Shown: positions 36,601 through 44,094 of the stretch, piece after piece
Position numbering within the stretch: the first letter of the stretch is position 1
Layout of the letters: each line of letters opens with the position of its first letter
Source: Flavobacterium sp. AG291
Lineage (GTDB): Bacteria > Bacteroidota > Bacteroidia > Flavobacteriales > Flavobacteriaceae
DNA length: 64,000 nucleotides
Direction of reading: 5' to 3'
NCBI RefSeq assembly: GCF_003350375.1
Contig: NZ_QQAR01000007.1
Span: 1 to 64,000, forward strand
Made by a program: the position numbers and the translations under genes
The notes under the pieces: generated by a model
What the model was told of the DNA's origin: nothing
Databases searched by the model: none
The model's input: only the letters and a program-made list of their open reading frames with translations

Positions 36601-38333
36601 CTAACATCAACTATCAGGTATTAGGAAACTACCCTTGTCGTGCATTTGTAGTTAGCTTTAATGAACTTGCGCAATTCGGCTGTAGTACTGACAGCGCAGA
36701 AGACCAGGCCATTGGCGCTCAAAGTTCACAGATTGTTATCTACGAGATTACTAACATTATAGAAGTTTACGTTAAACGAAGAGTTCCTTGTACTTCTTGG
36801 CAAGGCGGTGTTGGTGTTATTGGTGTGCAAAATGAAGATGGAACTGTAGGGTTTACTGCTCCGGGAAGAAACACTGGAGATTGGTCTGCTTCTAATGAAG
36901 CCTGGAGATTTACACCAAACGGAGACCCTACTGCTACCTTCGAGTGGTTTAAAGATGGTGAACTTTATAGTACATCTAAAGATATTCAGGTATGTGCACT
37001 AGAAGGCGGTATAACTACAATGACTGCACGTGCTTCTTATGAGTTATGTAATGGTAACGTTATTATGAGAGAAAGTGACTTCTCTATAAAAGTTCAGGAG
37101 CAGATAATCCCTGCAAATGATCCTGTAGATCTTACTAAGTGTGGTAACGATGTTACTTTCGATCTTAACGAAGCTGTTGCTAATGCATTTGATGCATCTG
37201 AAATGCCAAATTATACCTTCACATTCTATACTACAGAAGCAGATGCTGTAGCTGGTGGTACTAATAATATACCTACTACTTTTGTAACTAATGCTACAAC
37301 TACTATTTGGGTTAGGATTATGAGAGTTGGACAGCCATGTGCTAAGGTTCTGTCTTTCCAGACTATCCTATCAAACATTCCTCCTAAATTTACTGTTACA
37401 GCAGATCAGACTATCTGTGAAGGCACTTCTGCTACTATTGCAGTAACTCCTGATGCAGGCGAAGATTTCTCAAATGCAACGTATGTATGGGCACTTGATA
37501 ATGTTACACTACCTGATACAACAAGCTCAATAACTGTAACAGAGGGTGGTACTTATGAAGTAACAGTAACTAAAGAAGGATGTGTGTTTACTATACCTTC
37601 TACCGTAACTGTCGTACCAACTCCAGTAGCTGATGCACCTGAAGATGTTAATGCCTGCGATAGCTATGTGCTTCCTGCATTAACTGAGGGTAATAATTAT
37701 TATACAGGAGAAAATGGAACAGGAACAATTCTAAGTGCAGGTGAGACAATTACAGCATCTCAACGTCTGTATGTTTATGTCGCTGCTCTGGGTAATGCGC
37801 AATGTTTTGACCAAAACTTCTTTGATGTAACAATTACAGCTACACCAGAGTTCTCTTTTGTTGATGAATGTGACTCAAATGTTTACTATCTTGAAGTGGT
37901 TAATACTGATGGCTCATTTGATACTGATCGTGCTACCTATGCATGGACAGGTCCTGAAGGATTTACTGCTGCAGAGCAAAAAATTGTTCCTTCTAAACCG
38001 GGAGAGTATACAGTTACAGTTACGACAGATGCGGGATGTATTAATACAGACATGTTTGAAGTAATAAGCACATCATGTATGATTCCTAGAGGTATCTCTC
38101 CTAACGGAGATGGTAGTAATGATAATTTTGACTTATCAGCTTTAGAAGTTAAAAAACTTGAGATATTTAACCGTTACGGTCAGCAACTATACAGCAAGTC
38201 TAACTACACTAAGGAATGGGTTGGTAATGATGACAAAGGTAATGAGCTGCCTACGGGTACGTACTTCTATATGATTGAACGCTCAAACGGAGAAACTTTA
38301 ACCGGTTGGGTTTATATCAATAGACAAGAATAA
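30633..38333 (+). CDS. Very large T9SS type B surface protein with fibronectin III and adhesin-domain repeats
   Basis: This 2,566-residue protein has a signal peptide ending at AYA-Q (about residue 19). A cleaved-adhesin/MAM-like domain follows (about 20-200; WFIDDVKV), then alternating fibronectin III modules (TASLSWTDN, YKFYVRSLCDDGG) and jelly-roll modules. Four modules share NFD or SFD, then VHAYR or VHAYK, and FDWKS or FQWKA. They begin near residues 535, 808, 1082 and 1358, a period of about 275. Ig/PKD-like domains lie near the C-terminus (about 2245-2480). The last 80-90 residues are the type B (CHU_C) sorting domain: PRGISPNGDGSNDNF, LEIFNRYGQQLY, PTGTYFYMI. It should be exported by T9SS and anchored or released at the cell surface; adhesion or glycan binding is the likely role. 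Confidence 0.93.
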   Translation: MKRITLMIFGLLMSFFAYAQLPVEHFDDPWTGSPAAPPNWVVINQFGPLQTWIQTIPGNTQQPPYGGSGHSAYLQKENVAPTDAIPADWLVTKAFPMVANAELRFQSRLTIAGDNGGIYKVYLMPDTGATPTPADFNSNAAFLLTTYSELTLNPVQTEWTEKIITIPANALWAPGTQVRVAFLMEGDDKDRWFIDDVKVSALCVPPVTPVITATTTTTASLSWTDNIASEWEIEVVEDGLAATGSGEVYNGNLPYVKTGLTACTAYKFYVRSLCDDGGISQWVGPTLFKTRCQGDTCADPIVLGSGNQSASGNTSDNSDFYEGLPGTGCGSSGNYLAGNDVVYSYTPNVTGNYNITLTGTGGPAGLFVYNNCTSIGVSCLTGGLASATSAYNNASFAMTAGTTYYFVISTNGTPQTTQYTLIIQQVFCPQPTGGNVTGITGTTATLGWNPGTVGATSWQMAVQPAGSGLPSAANATTVTSNTGNTVGSTTGATITPFTPATAYEFYVRENCGNGNYSIWAGPYVFNTSQVATQLDYYQNFDGADSGFTLSNGTEINKWFVGTATNFSPNKSLYISNNNGVNNAYSDGASSIVHAYKTLILPATVDQLSLSFQWKAFGESCCDFINVWLVPDSFTPTPGSQITDSDGIRIGTNRNLSMNWQASNNIITPPASWDGTLVKLVFEWTNDGSVGSAPPAAIDNIEFKVVTCPQPSDLIVQDLNVTQAVVEWTAPSVVPTTYDVYVSQTNTAPLASTAPTQTVPGTQTTATITPLITSANYFVWVRSHCSDTDISFWTGPVMFTTPQIPATMPYAQNFDAGAHNFTLANGTNSPNEWIVGTSTSSSPTQSLYISNDGTTYGYDSFNFTVVHAYRDIQLPANIPSGQILLNFDWKSMGVEWGSDLMKVYIAPVTFTPTVGQEINEGGDIVKSGPDYFDNDQWITANNVIDVPASWNGTVRRVIFEWRNSWGGGTIPAAIDNVGLSVITCPAPSDLVLDALTIDTATFSWTPPASAPGSYDYYISTDGTSPVATTTPTGNTIDTTVAIPGLAVSTYYNFWVRSDCGVDGKSFWVGPLKFVTPQIPATMPYAENFDGTPQSYSFNTSNDNEWVVGTATSNSPTQSLYVTDDGGVTNSYNNSNGLSIVHAYRDIQLPATIASGQVLLNFDWKSVGVEWGSDVLRAYVAPVTFSPIAGEQVGSNPNVINVGPDLFNNNVWKTANNVVNIPPSWNGTIVRVIFEWENSWSSGTIPAAVDNVGFSVITCSAPTDVTLTSIDENNVTFTWTAPNDAPDSYEYYLTTSPVPPVAGTTPTGTGISGTSVTISGLPANTNYFIWIRSNCGAADGNSFWVGGNNFNTPQVPAVLPYAESFDAGAADYTFISLDQPNTWAVGGATFNTPAQSMYVTNDNGVSNAFTNDQESIIHAYRDIVIPAGTTELDFTFDWKSIGEEWGGDYLSVWMVPLSYLPVAGNQINGGDGVEITTQNLFNNGIWKNENFVIPLTSTQAGTTQRFVFQWVNNAWSGGETPAAVDNVEAKVLTCPKPIDLNVTDAGMTQVTLNWTEVGSATEWEVYVVPQGGAIPQTNTVGTPAPTNGFPYPGLTPATNYQFYVRSVCGPGDKSRWSGPFDFHTNVCEVVDQCLYNFTMTGTGWGWNGDTVSITQSGITVATIGADFTSGEGPQTVTIPLCTGIPYQVYWNKGTWDESGIGLSIVNNFNSQTVFNKVAGSGASERETVIYEGMPYCSVITCPQPTNLVSESVVNASNTTLLSWTPGGSETQWEVVIQPQGGAFPSTAPTTSVIVDQPQYVLANVSAGTLYEYYVRAICDMDTNDKSFWSGALRFSIFTPPACADVSVVDDELNIIAPDTEYIICPDENLCVNFSANYYEGASQTTSYEVEGIPYVQPFPTLGGTELTIDVDDIWGPRVVLPFEFCFMGGVYNAAQVGSNGVVSFNADQANGAFSPWSFSQSVPDTSFPIKNAIYGVYQDTNPNPDNNSWDNPNINYQVLGNYPCRAFVVSFNELAQFGCSTDSAEDQAIGAQSSQIVIYEITNIIEVYVKRRVPCTSWQGGVGVIGVQNEDGTVGFTAPGRNTGDWSASNEAWRFTPNGDPTATFEWFKDGELYSTSKDIQVCALEGGITTMTARASYELCNGNVIMRESDFSIKVQEQIIPANDPVDLTKCGNDVTFDLNEAVANAFDASEMPNYTFTFYTTEADAVAGGTNNIPTTFVTNATTTIWVRIMRVGQPCAKVLSFQTILSNIPPKFTVTADQTICEGTSATIAVTPDAGEDFSNATYVWALDNVTLPDTTSSITVTEGGTYEVTVTKEGCVFTIPSTVTVVPTPVADAPEDVNACDSYVLPALTEGNNYYTGENGTGTILSAGETITASQRLYVYVAALGNAQCFDQNFFDVTITATPEFSFVDECDSNVYYLEVVNTDGSFDTDRATYAWTGPEGFTAAEQKIVPSKPGEYTVTVTTDAGCINTDMFEVISTSCMIPRGISPNGDGSNDNFDLSALEVKKLEIFNRYGQQLYSKSNYTKEWVGNDDKGNELPTGTYFYMIERSNGETLTGWVYINRQE

Positions 38334-38355
38334 AATTTCTTTAAATGTTTATAAG

Positions 38356-38384
38356 GCTGCCTCAAAAGAGGCAGCTTTTTTTTT
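38356..38384 (+). terminator. Rho-independent terminator of the T9SS type B gene
   Basis: GCTGCCTC (38356-38363) pairs with GAGGCAGC (38368-38375) across an AAAA loop, followed by nine T. It begins 23 bp after the stop codon. Confidence 0.92.
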
Positions 38385-38514
38385 CACTAATTCTAAATAA
38401 TACAAGAGTTTATCCATTAACTGATAAATAAAAAAACTCCTAATAAAAAGATTATATACAATAGATTTTTATATCTGTAAATTCTTTAACTTTATTGTAA
38501 CAAAGCATCCTGAA

Positions 38515-39210
38515 ATGAAAATAAATTCTGAGAATCACTTTATAATCCGTAGCGGATGGTTAAGGGCTGCAGTACTAGGAGCCAATGATGGTATACTCTC
38601 TACCACAAGTCTCGCAATCGGAATTGCAGCTGCAAGCACTACCAGAGATCCAATAGTATTAGCTACAATAGCCGGTGTTGTTGCAGGAGCACTTTCTATG
38701 GCTGCAGGAGAATATGTATCTGTAAGTTCGCAAAGTGATATAGAAAACTCTGACCTGGAACGGGAGAAAAATGAGCTTAAAAATATGCCCGATTCCGAAT
38801 TAGCTGAACTTACCGATATATATATAAAACGAGGACTTTCAGCCGAGGTCGCACATGAAGTCGCAATACAACTTACTGCTCATAATGCACTTGAAGCTCA
38901 TGCCAGGGACGAACTTGGCATTAATGAAATCACACAGGCTAAACCTTTTCAGGCTGCAATGGCATCAGCATTTGCTTTTATAGCCGGGGGCATTCTGCCT
39001 TTGCTTGTGGCCTTATTTGCCCCTGTAAAATCAATGGTAATCCTTCAATATGTTTTTGCTATAGTATTCCTTGCTTTTTCGGGCGCTTTGGCAGCAAAAG
39101 CCGGAGGTTCAAACATGCTTAAAGGTATTATACGTATTTGTCTTTGGGGCACGGTTGCAATGTGTGCCTCTGCTTTAGTTGGGTATCTCTTTGGTGTTCA
39201 GGTAGGATAA
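38515..39210 (+). CDS. VIT1/CCC1-family iron/manganese transporter
   Basis: This 231-residue protein carries the family N-terminal signature WLRAAVLGANDGILSTTSL, followed by GVVAGALSMAAGEYVSVSSQ, a charged metal-binding helical segment (about 80-145, with HNALEAHARDELGI) and three more membrane segments (five in all). Eukaryotic members move Fe2+ or Mn2+ out of the cytosol into the vacuole; bacterial members probably export or detoxify the same metals at the cell membrane. It appears to be a single-gene unit, followed by redox and metal genes. Confidence 0.9.
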   Translation: MKINSENHFIIRSGWLRAAVLGANDGILSTTSLAIGIAAASTTRDPIVLATIAGVVAGALSMAAGEYVSVSSQSDIENSDLEREKNELKNMPDSELAELTDIYIKRGLSAEVAHEVAIQLTAHNALEAHARDELGINEITQAKPFQAAMASAFAFIAGGILPLLVALFAPVKSMVILQYVFAIVFLAFSGALAAKAGGSNMLKGIIRICLWGTVAMCASALVGYLFGVQVG

Positions 39211-39299
39211 AATTGATTATTACATCTTAAGCAAATCTTAAGTTTCAAAATACAATTCACTTTATGGGTTAACGTTATTTTTATAAAACAAAAAAGTAT

Positions 39300-39731
39300 A
39301 TGAAATTAATTGCCTTATTACTCTTATTTGTGATTCCTACACAATGGGAGACAGATTTTGAAAATGCTAAAAAAATAGCAAAAGAAAAACATCAGCTTAT
39401 ACTCCTGAACTTCTCCGGGTCCGATTGGTGTGGCCCCTGTATCATGTTAAGAAAAGATTACATTGACAGTCAGGCTTTCCAGTCTATGGCAGGGGAAAAC
39501 CTTGTAATGGTTAATGCCGATTTTCCCAGAAAAAAGAAAAATCAGCTTTCTGCAGATCAGGTAAAACGAAATGAGGCTCTGGCAGAAAAATACAATAAAC
39601 AGGGACAATTTCCTTATACCCTATTATTGGATGCTAACGGAAAAGTTATTAAAACATGGTCAGGAAAACCCGAGATAACTGTTGAGCAATGGACTCAGGA
39701 AATAAAGAATATCTGTATTGCTAATAAATAA
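39300..39731 (+). CDS. Exported thioredoxin-like protein
   Basis: This 143-residue protein has a short hydrophobic N-terminus (LIALLLLFVIPTQW), possibly a minimal signal peptide, then a thioredoxin fold with redox motif SDWCGPCIM (CxxC about 42-45) and the cis-Pro region QGQFPYTLLLDANG. It should act as a periplasmic disulfide reductase or oxidase. It lies 14 bp before the ApbE gene, in a set that continues with DUF4266 and DUF3570 genes, so it probably works with that system. Confidence 0.87.
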   Translation: MKLIALLLLFVIPTQWETDFENAKKIAKEKHQLILLNFSGSDWCGPCIMLRKDYIDSQAFQSMAGENLVMVNADFPRKKKNQLSADQVKRNEALAEKYNKQGQFPYTLLLDANGKVIKTWSGKPEITVEQWTQEIKNICIANK

Positions 39732-39745
39732 TCATACGATTATAA

Positions 39746-40669
39746 ATGAAAACATTCTCGCAGTCCCTAAAGCTAATGGGTAATAATTTTACTTTTACCG
39801 TTGTTGCAGAAAATAACAGCATTGCCCAAACCCATATTGAGACTGCAATTGATGAAGTAAGACGTATAGAGAAGTTGTTTACCACCTTTAGCGAGAGTAG
39901 TCAGACAAGTCTAGTAAACGCTAATGCCGGTATAGCTCCTGTCCAGGTTGATAAAGAGGTATACGATCTAATTGAAAGAAGTATTGCTATCTCAAGGATA
40001 ACCCAGGGAGCGTTTGACATAACATATGGAAGCATTGATAAAAGCCTTTGGAATTTTGACAAAAGCATGAAAAAACTTCCTTCTAAAGAAGATGCTTTAA
40101 AGATGGTGCATCTGATAAACTACAACAACATTATCCTCAATCCTGAAAATCATACCATATTCTTAAAAGAAAAAGGAATGCGCATTGGTTTTGGTGGAAT
40201 TGGGAAAGGCTATGCCGCCGAGATGGCCAAAGCCTTACTTATAAAAAAAGGTGTTCAAAGTGGCATTATTAATGCCAGTGGCGATCTTACAGCCTGGGGT
40301 TTGCAACCTGACGGACGCCAATGGCGCATAGGAATCTCAAATCCCGACAGGCCACAGGACATATTCTCTTACGTAGATATTTCCGGCAAAGCCGTAGCTA
40401 CTTCTGGAAATTATGAAAAATACATATTAATTGACGGAAAAAAATATTCGCATACTATTGATCCAAAAACAGGCTTGCCCATATCCGGAATAAAAAGCGT
40501 GACTGTTATAAGTGCTAATGCTGAATTTGCCGATGCCATGGCCACGCCTATTGCAGTTATGGGAATAAAAGCAGGATTATACCTTATCGATCAGATTCCT
40601 GACCTGCATTGTATCATTATAGACGATAATAATAAAATTTATACCTCCAAAGATATTAACCTTAATTAA
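39746..40669 (+). CDS. apbE: FAD:protein FMN transferase, ApbE family
   Basis: This 307-residue enzyme covalently attaches FMN from FAD to a Thr or Ser of target proteins. Family motifs are MGNNFTFTVVAE at the N-terminus, AFDITYGSIDK, RIGFGGIGKGYAAEMA, GIINASGDL, ISGKAVATSGNYEKY, YSHTIDPKTG and the metal-site region FADAMATPIAVMG. It begins directly with the catalytic fold and has neither a signal peptide nor a lipobox, unlike most ApbE proteins; the 14 bp after the thioredoxin stop leave no room for one. It is followed 6 bp later by the DUF4266 gene, a candidate substrate or partner. Confidence 0.92.
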   Translation: MKTFSQSLKLMGNNFTFTVVAENNSIAQTHIETAIDEVRRIEKLFTTFSESSQTSLVNANAGIAPVQVDKEVYDLIERSIAISRITQGAFDITYGSIDKSLWNFDKSMKKLPSKEDALKMVHLINYNNIILNPENHTIFLKEKGMRIGFGGIGKGYAAEMAKALLIKKGVQSGIINASGDLTAWGLQPDGRQWRIGISNPDRPQDIFSYVDISGKAVATSGNYEKYILIDGKKYSHTIDPKTGLPISGIKSVTVISANAEFADAMATPIAVMGIKAGLYLIDQIPDLHCIIIDDNNKIYTSKDINLN

Positions 40670-40675
40670 AACAAC

Positions 40676-40897
40676 ATGAGACGACGTATCTATTGCCTGA
40701 GCATTCTGGTACTCGCAGGTGCAGGATCATTTTCCTGTACTTCTGTAAAAGAATACCAGAAAAATAAAATAAATGATGCCGAAATGGCACTTTCCAACCG
40801 TAAAGTAGAAAAAACAGAATTAAGTTTTCAGAGTTACAGAGAGGGTTCATCAGGTGCCAATTCAGGAAAAAGCGGCGGTGGCTGCGGATGTAATTAA
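40676..40897 (+). CDS. Small DUF4266 lipoprotein
   Basis: This 73-residue protein has a lipoprotein signal (LAGAGSFSCT; Cys at about 21) and a mature part ending in the conserved DUF4266-type tail SSGANSGKSGGGCGCN. The SGAN stretch resembles, but does not match, the ApbE flavinylation motif S/T-G-A-S/T. The CGC tail could bind metal or form a redox pair. It is always small and encoded between ApbE-type and DUF3570 genes in such clusters; its function is unknown. Confidence 0.85.
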   Translation: MRRRIYCLSILVLAGAGSFSCTSVKEYQKNKINDAEMALSNRKVEKTELSFQSYREGSSGANSGKSGGGCGCN

Positions 40898-40915
40898 CCC
40901 TTAAAGTAAAATTAT

Positions 40916-42100
40916 ATGAAACGTATATTTATTACAGGCTTTGCGCTTCTGGGTTTTTTACGTGCAACTGCACAGGATAATGTACAGACCGACTCTATAG
41001 CCTATAAAGCTCAAAAGTTAAAGCTGGAAGAAATTAATCTTGTTTCGAGTTATTATAAGCAGGATGGAAATAATTCTGCTGTTACCGGAGGTATCGGAAC
41101 GGAAAAACTTACCGATATTTCCAATAGCATTGATGTTAAGTTTGTTAAATATGGCGAGACGGGAAAAAAACATACATGGGATTTTGAAGTTGGTGTAGAC
41201 CAGTATTCTTCGGCCTCTTCAGATATGGTTGACCTTAGTGCAAATTCTTCGGCTTCCTATTCCGACATTCGCTTCTACCCTTCTGTAAGTTATAGCAGGG
41301 AAAATGAAGAGAAAGGAAATACCATAGGTGCGGGAGTTTCGTCTTCAACAGAGTTTGATTATCAGTCTTTTGGTGGAAACATAAACTATTCTAAAAAAAC
41401 CAAAGATCGTAATGGCGAGTTTACTGCAAGATTCCAAACCTATATTGATCAGGTAAAACTAATAAACCCGATAGAACTTCGACCGACCATTGAAAATGGT
41501 GGTACAGAAGGAAGAAACACTTTTGCCGGTACCCTTAGCTATTCTCAGGTTGTAAATCAAAACCTTCAGGTACTCTTCCAGGCAGATCTTGTTTCTCAGC
41601 AGGGCTATTTAAGTCTGCCTTTCCACAGGGTTTACTTTAATGACGGTAGCGTACATCAGGAAAATCTGCCTGACAGCAGATTCAAAATCCCTTTGGCAGT
41701 GAGAGCAAGTTATTTCTTAGGAGATAATGTAATTATACGTGCTTATTACCGTTATTATACTGACGACTGGAAACTGACATCACATACTGCGGATATTGAA
41801 GTACCCGTTAAACTGTCTCCCTTCTTTTCCCTGAGCCCTTTCTATAGGTATTATTCGCAAAGTGCTGTGAAATATTTCAGCCCATACGGACAACATACTG
41901 GATCCGAGCAATATTATACCAGTAATTATGACCTTTCAAAATTTGACAGTAGTTTTTTTGGTATGGGGGTTCGTATTGCCACACCCGATGGTGTCTTTGG
42001 GATAAAACATTTTAGTGCATTAGAAATCAGATATGGTCACTATAGCAGGTCTACAAACCTTACTTCCGACATTATCAGCATAAATATAAAATACAAATAG
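40916..42100 (+). CDS. DUF3570 outer-membrane beta-barrel protein
   Basis: This 394-residue protein has a signal peptide (FALLGFLRATAQ-D), then alternating amphipathic strands rich in Tyr, Ser and Arg and a C-terminal aromatic strand (TSDIISINIKYK), consistent with an outer-membrane beta-barrel. It fits the DUF3570 family, normally encoded beside DUF4266 and ApbE. It lies 18 bp after the DUF4266 gene and ends the unit at a strong terminator. It could be the outer-membrane partner of a flavin or thiol-based extracytoplasmic redox system (inference). Confidence 0.85.
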   Translation: MKRIFITGFALLGFLRATAQDNVQTDSIAYKAQKLKLEEINLVSSYYKQDGNNSAVTGGIGTEKLTDISNSIDVKFVKYGETGKKHTWDFEVGVDQYSSASSDMVDLSANSSASYSDIRFYPSVSYSRENEEKGNTIGAGVSSSTEFDYQSFGGNINYSKKTKDRNGEFTARFQTYIDQVKLINPIELRPTIENGGTEGRNTFAGTLSYSQVVNQNLQVLFQADLVSQQGYLSLPFHRVYFNDGSVHQENLPDSRFKIPLAVRASYFLGDNVIIRAYYRYYTDDWKLTSHTADIEVPVKLSPFFSLSPFYRYYSQSAVKYFSPYGQHTGSEQYYTSNYDLSKFDSSFFGMGVRIATPDGVFGIKHFSALEIRYGHYSRSTNLTSDIISINIKYK

Positions 42101-42130
42101 ATTAAGAATTAAGCCTTAATCTAAAATAAA

Positions 42131-42160
42131 AAACTGCTCATTTGACTGAGCAGTTTTTTT
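42131..42160. terminator. Bidirectional terminator between DUF3570 and XRE genes
   Basis: AAACTGCTCA (42131-42140) pairs with TGAGCAGTTT (42147-42156) across a 6-nt loop. A T run follows on the plus strand and an A run precedes, so it serves both converging genes. Confidence 0.9.
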
Positions 42161-42188
42161 TATTTATATAAATAAGGATTATTTATTA

Positions 42189-42419
42189 TCACTGAAAATC
42201 AAAATCCAACAGATTGGAAGGATTCACACCCAATCCTTTTGCAAGTTCCAGCAAAGTTGTAAACGCAAAGTTCTTACTTCCTTCTTCAATAGCAGCAATG
42301 TCACTTTTAGACAAAGACGTTTCACGAGCTAAATCAGCATACTCTAAACCTTTACCTAAACGAATAGCCTTAACATGGGCACCAAATGTAACTAATCTTC
42401 TATCCTTAAATTGCAGCAT
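42189..42419 (-). CDS. Small XRE-family HTH regulator
   Basis: This 76-residue protein is a single helix-turn-helix domain (GLEYADLARETSLSKSDIAA, then LLELAKGLGVNPSNLLDF) with no effector domain. It is convergent with the DUF3570 gene and divergent from the arsenic operon. No target can be identified; such proteins may be autoregulators or antitoxin-like, but there is no toxin gene next to it. Confidence 0.85.
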   Translation of the reverse strand: MLQFKDRRLVTFGAHVKAIRLGKGLEYADLARETSLSKSDIAAIEEGSKNFAFTTLLELAKGLGVNPSNLLDFDFQ

Positions 42420-42598
42420 TCCTTCTCTTTCAAATTATTATCAGATAAATGTATACAATATAAAGCAAGCCACTAAATTACAACAGTAATTCAGATTTAG
42501 AATAAATTAAACCAATTACTATTTTACATCTATTACCACTAATAATGAGTAATTTATAATTCTTAACATACAAATAATTTCAATTTAAAAAGTTTATC

Positions 42599-42624
42599 GT
42601 AATATTGCAATATAAATATATTAC
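42599..42624 (+). promoter_or_regulatory. Candidate ArsR operator overlapping the arsR start region
   Basis: GTAATAT (42599-42605) and ATATTAC (42618-42624) form an inverted repeat with a 12-bp spacer. Within it lies a perfect 12-bp palindrome, ATATTGCAATAT (42602-42613). The repeat ends 1 bp before the arsR start codon, where an autoregulatory ArsR/SmtB repressor would block transcription. AT-rich composition raises the chance background. Confidence 0.5.
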
Positions 42625-42625
42625 A

Positions 42626-42958
42626 ATGGGGATTACAAAAACTGATCACTTCACAGGAAAGCAAAATGAACTTGCCGTTTTAGCAAAAGCTATAGGGCAT
42701 CCGGCACGAATTGCAATACTGGAATACCTTATGAAAGTTGACACCTGTATATGTGGTGATATCGTAAATGAAATGCCTCTCGCCCAGCCTACAGTTTCTC
42801 AACATTTAAAAGAATTAAAAAATGCTGGGTTGATTAAAGGAAATATTGAAGGCAATGCTATATGTTACTGCATTAACGAAGAAGGATTTGAAAAAATCAA
42901 ATCGTTTTTTCAGCAAATAGACAATTACACAAAAAATAAAAAGAACGATTGTTGCTAA
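42626..42958 (+). CDS. arsR: ArsR-family arsenic-responsive repressor
   Basis: This 110-residue winged-HTH protein has LAKAIGHPARIAILEYL, the metalloid-site motif DTCICGD (C41, C43) and recognition helix PTVSQHLKELKNAGL. It ends in vicinal cysteines (NDCC, 109-110), which could provide further As(III) ligands. I chose ATG 42626, because the 7 residues from an earlier start are not part of the fold and would cover the operator. It is the first gene of arsR-DUF6428-arsC-acr3 and should derepress the operon when arsenite binds. Confidence 0.92.
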   Translation: MGITKTDHFTGKQNELAVLAKAIGHPARIAILEYLMKVDTCICGDIVNEMPLAQPTVSQHLKELKNAGLIKGNIEGNAICYCINEEGFEKIKSFFQQIDNYTKNKKNDCC

Positions 42959-42975
42959 ACTTAAATAGTATAATT

Positions 42976-43452
42976 ATGAAGTTATCTGAAATCAAAAATT
43001 ATTTGAATACAGTTGAAAAGCTGTCGTTTCAACTACCGGACGGATCTTATGTTCCTGAGAATTTCCATGTTACCGAAGTAGGGCTTATAACAAAAGATTT
43101 TATTGACTGTGGAGGTACAATCCGTAAAGAAACAGTGGTAAACTTTCAGTTATGGGAAGATTCAAACGATGAAGACCACCGCCTGAAACCTGAAAAACTG
43201 AAGAAAATAATTGACCTATCGGAAAAAGTTCTAAACATTGGAGATTTTGAAATTGAAGTAGAATATCAGGACAAAACAATAGGTAAATATGATCTGGGGT
43301 TTGACGGTACAAACTTTTTATTACTAAATAAGCAAACGGCATGCCTGGCCTCAGATCAATGCGGAGCGCCTAAAGAGAAAAAGAAAATTAACCTTATCGA
43401 TATTTCAAAAAATTCAACCAACAGCTGTACGCCCGGAGGCGGCTGCTGCTAA
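42976..43452 (+). CDS. DUF6428 protein of the arsenic operon
   Basis: This 158-residue soluble protein of the DUF6428 type is regularly found in flavobacterial ars operons. The first 120 residues form a mixed alpha/beta domain (LSFQLPDGSYVPENFHVTEV, then DCGGTIRKETVVNFQLWED). A linker contains CLASDQCG, and the C-terminus SCTPGGGCC gives three more Cys. The Cys-rich tail suggests metalloid binding or handover, although no biochemical role is known to me. The start at ATG 42976 lies 17 bp after arsR. Confidence 0.85.
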   Translation: MKLSEIKNYLNTVEKLSFQLPDGSYVPENFHVTEVGLITKDFIDCGGTIRKETVVNFQLWEDSNDEDHRLKPEKLKKIIDLSEKVLNIGDFEIEVEYQDKTIGKYDLGFDGTNFLLLNKQTACLASDQCGAPKEKKKINLIDISKNSTNSCTPGGGCC

Positions 43453-43462
43453 AAATATTTCA

Positions 43463-44092
43463 ATGAAAACCGAAAGCATACTATTCCCTGAGATAAATAA
43501 CGTAGTAAATAATATAGAATTTGAAAGTATTTCAAAAGAACGTAAAGAAATACTTCAGCCTCTTATAAACTACATACAAGGAAAATCAACTGAAAATAAA
43601 CAAATAAGACTAAACCTGATTTGTACTCATAATTCCCGCAGGAGTCATTTGGCGCAAATATGGGCTCAGACAGCTGCTGCTCACTATCGTGTACAAAATG
43701 TATACTGCTACTCAGGAGGAACTGAAGCCACAGCCATGTTCCCGGTTGTAGCTGACACATTAAAGAACATAGGTTTTAAAATTCAAAGCCTTTCCGAAGG
43801 AAGTAACCCTGTATATGCTGTAAAATATGCTGAAAACGAGCATCCAGTGATTGCTTTCTCAAAAGCATACTATGATGATTTTAATCCGGAAGAAGAGTTT
43901 GCTGCTATAATGACCTGTTCACAAGCAGATGGTGGTTGCCCATTTATAACCGGAGCTGAAAAAAGGATAGCCATAACCTATGAAGATCCTAAAGCATTTG
44001 ACAACACACCTCAACAGGCGGAAAAATACAAAGAAAGAAGCCTACAGATAGCCAGTGAAATGTTTTATGTATTCTCTCAAATAAAAAAATAA
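43463..44092 (+). CDS. Low-molecular-weight phosphatase-type arsenate reductase
   Basis: This 209-residue protein carries the C-x5-R phosphate/arsenate loop in [15 protein letters not shown] (C54, R60) and, further on, [12 protein letters not shown], whose cysteines could complete the disulfide relay. Compared with thioredoxin-coupled ArsC (about 130 residues) it has an extra N-terminal helical segment of about 45 residues. It reduces arsenate to arsenite for export by the downstream Acr3. It is annotated in relatives as a protein-tyrosine-phosphatase-like protein; the operon strongly favours arsenate reductase. Confidence 0.85.
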   Translation: MKTESILFPEINNVVNNIEFESISKERKEILQPLINYIQGKSTENKQIRLNLICTHNSRRSHLAQIWAQTAAAHYRVQNVYCYSGGTEATAMFPVVADTLKNIGFKIQSLSEGSNPVYAVKYAENEHPVIAFSKAYYDDFNPEEEFAAIMTCSQADGGCPFITGAEKRIAITYEDPKAFDNTPQQAEKYKERSLQIASEMFYVFSQIKK

Positions 44093-44094
44093 AT

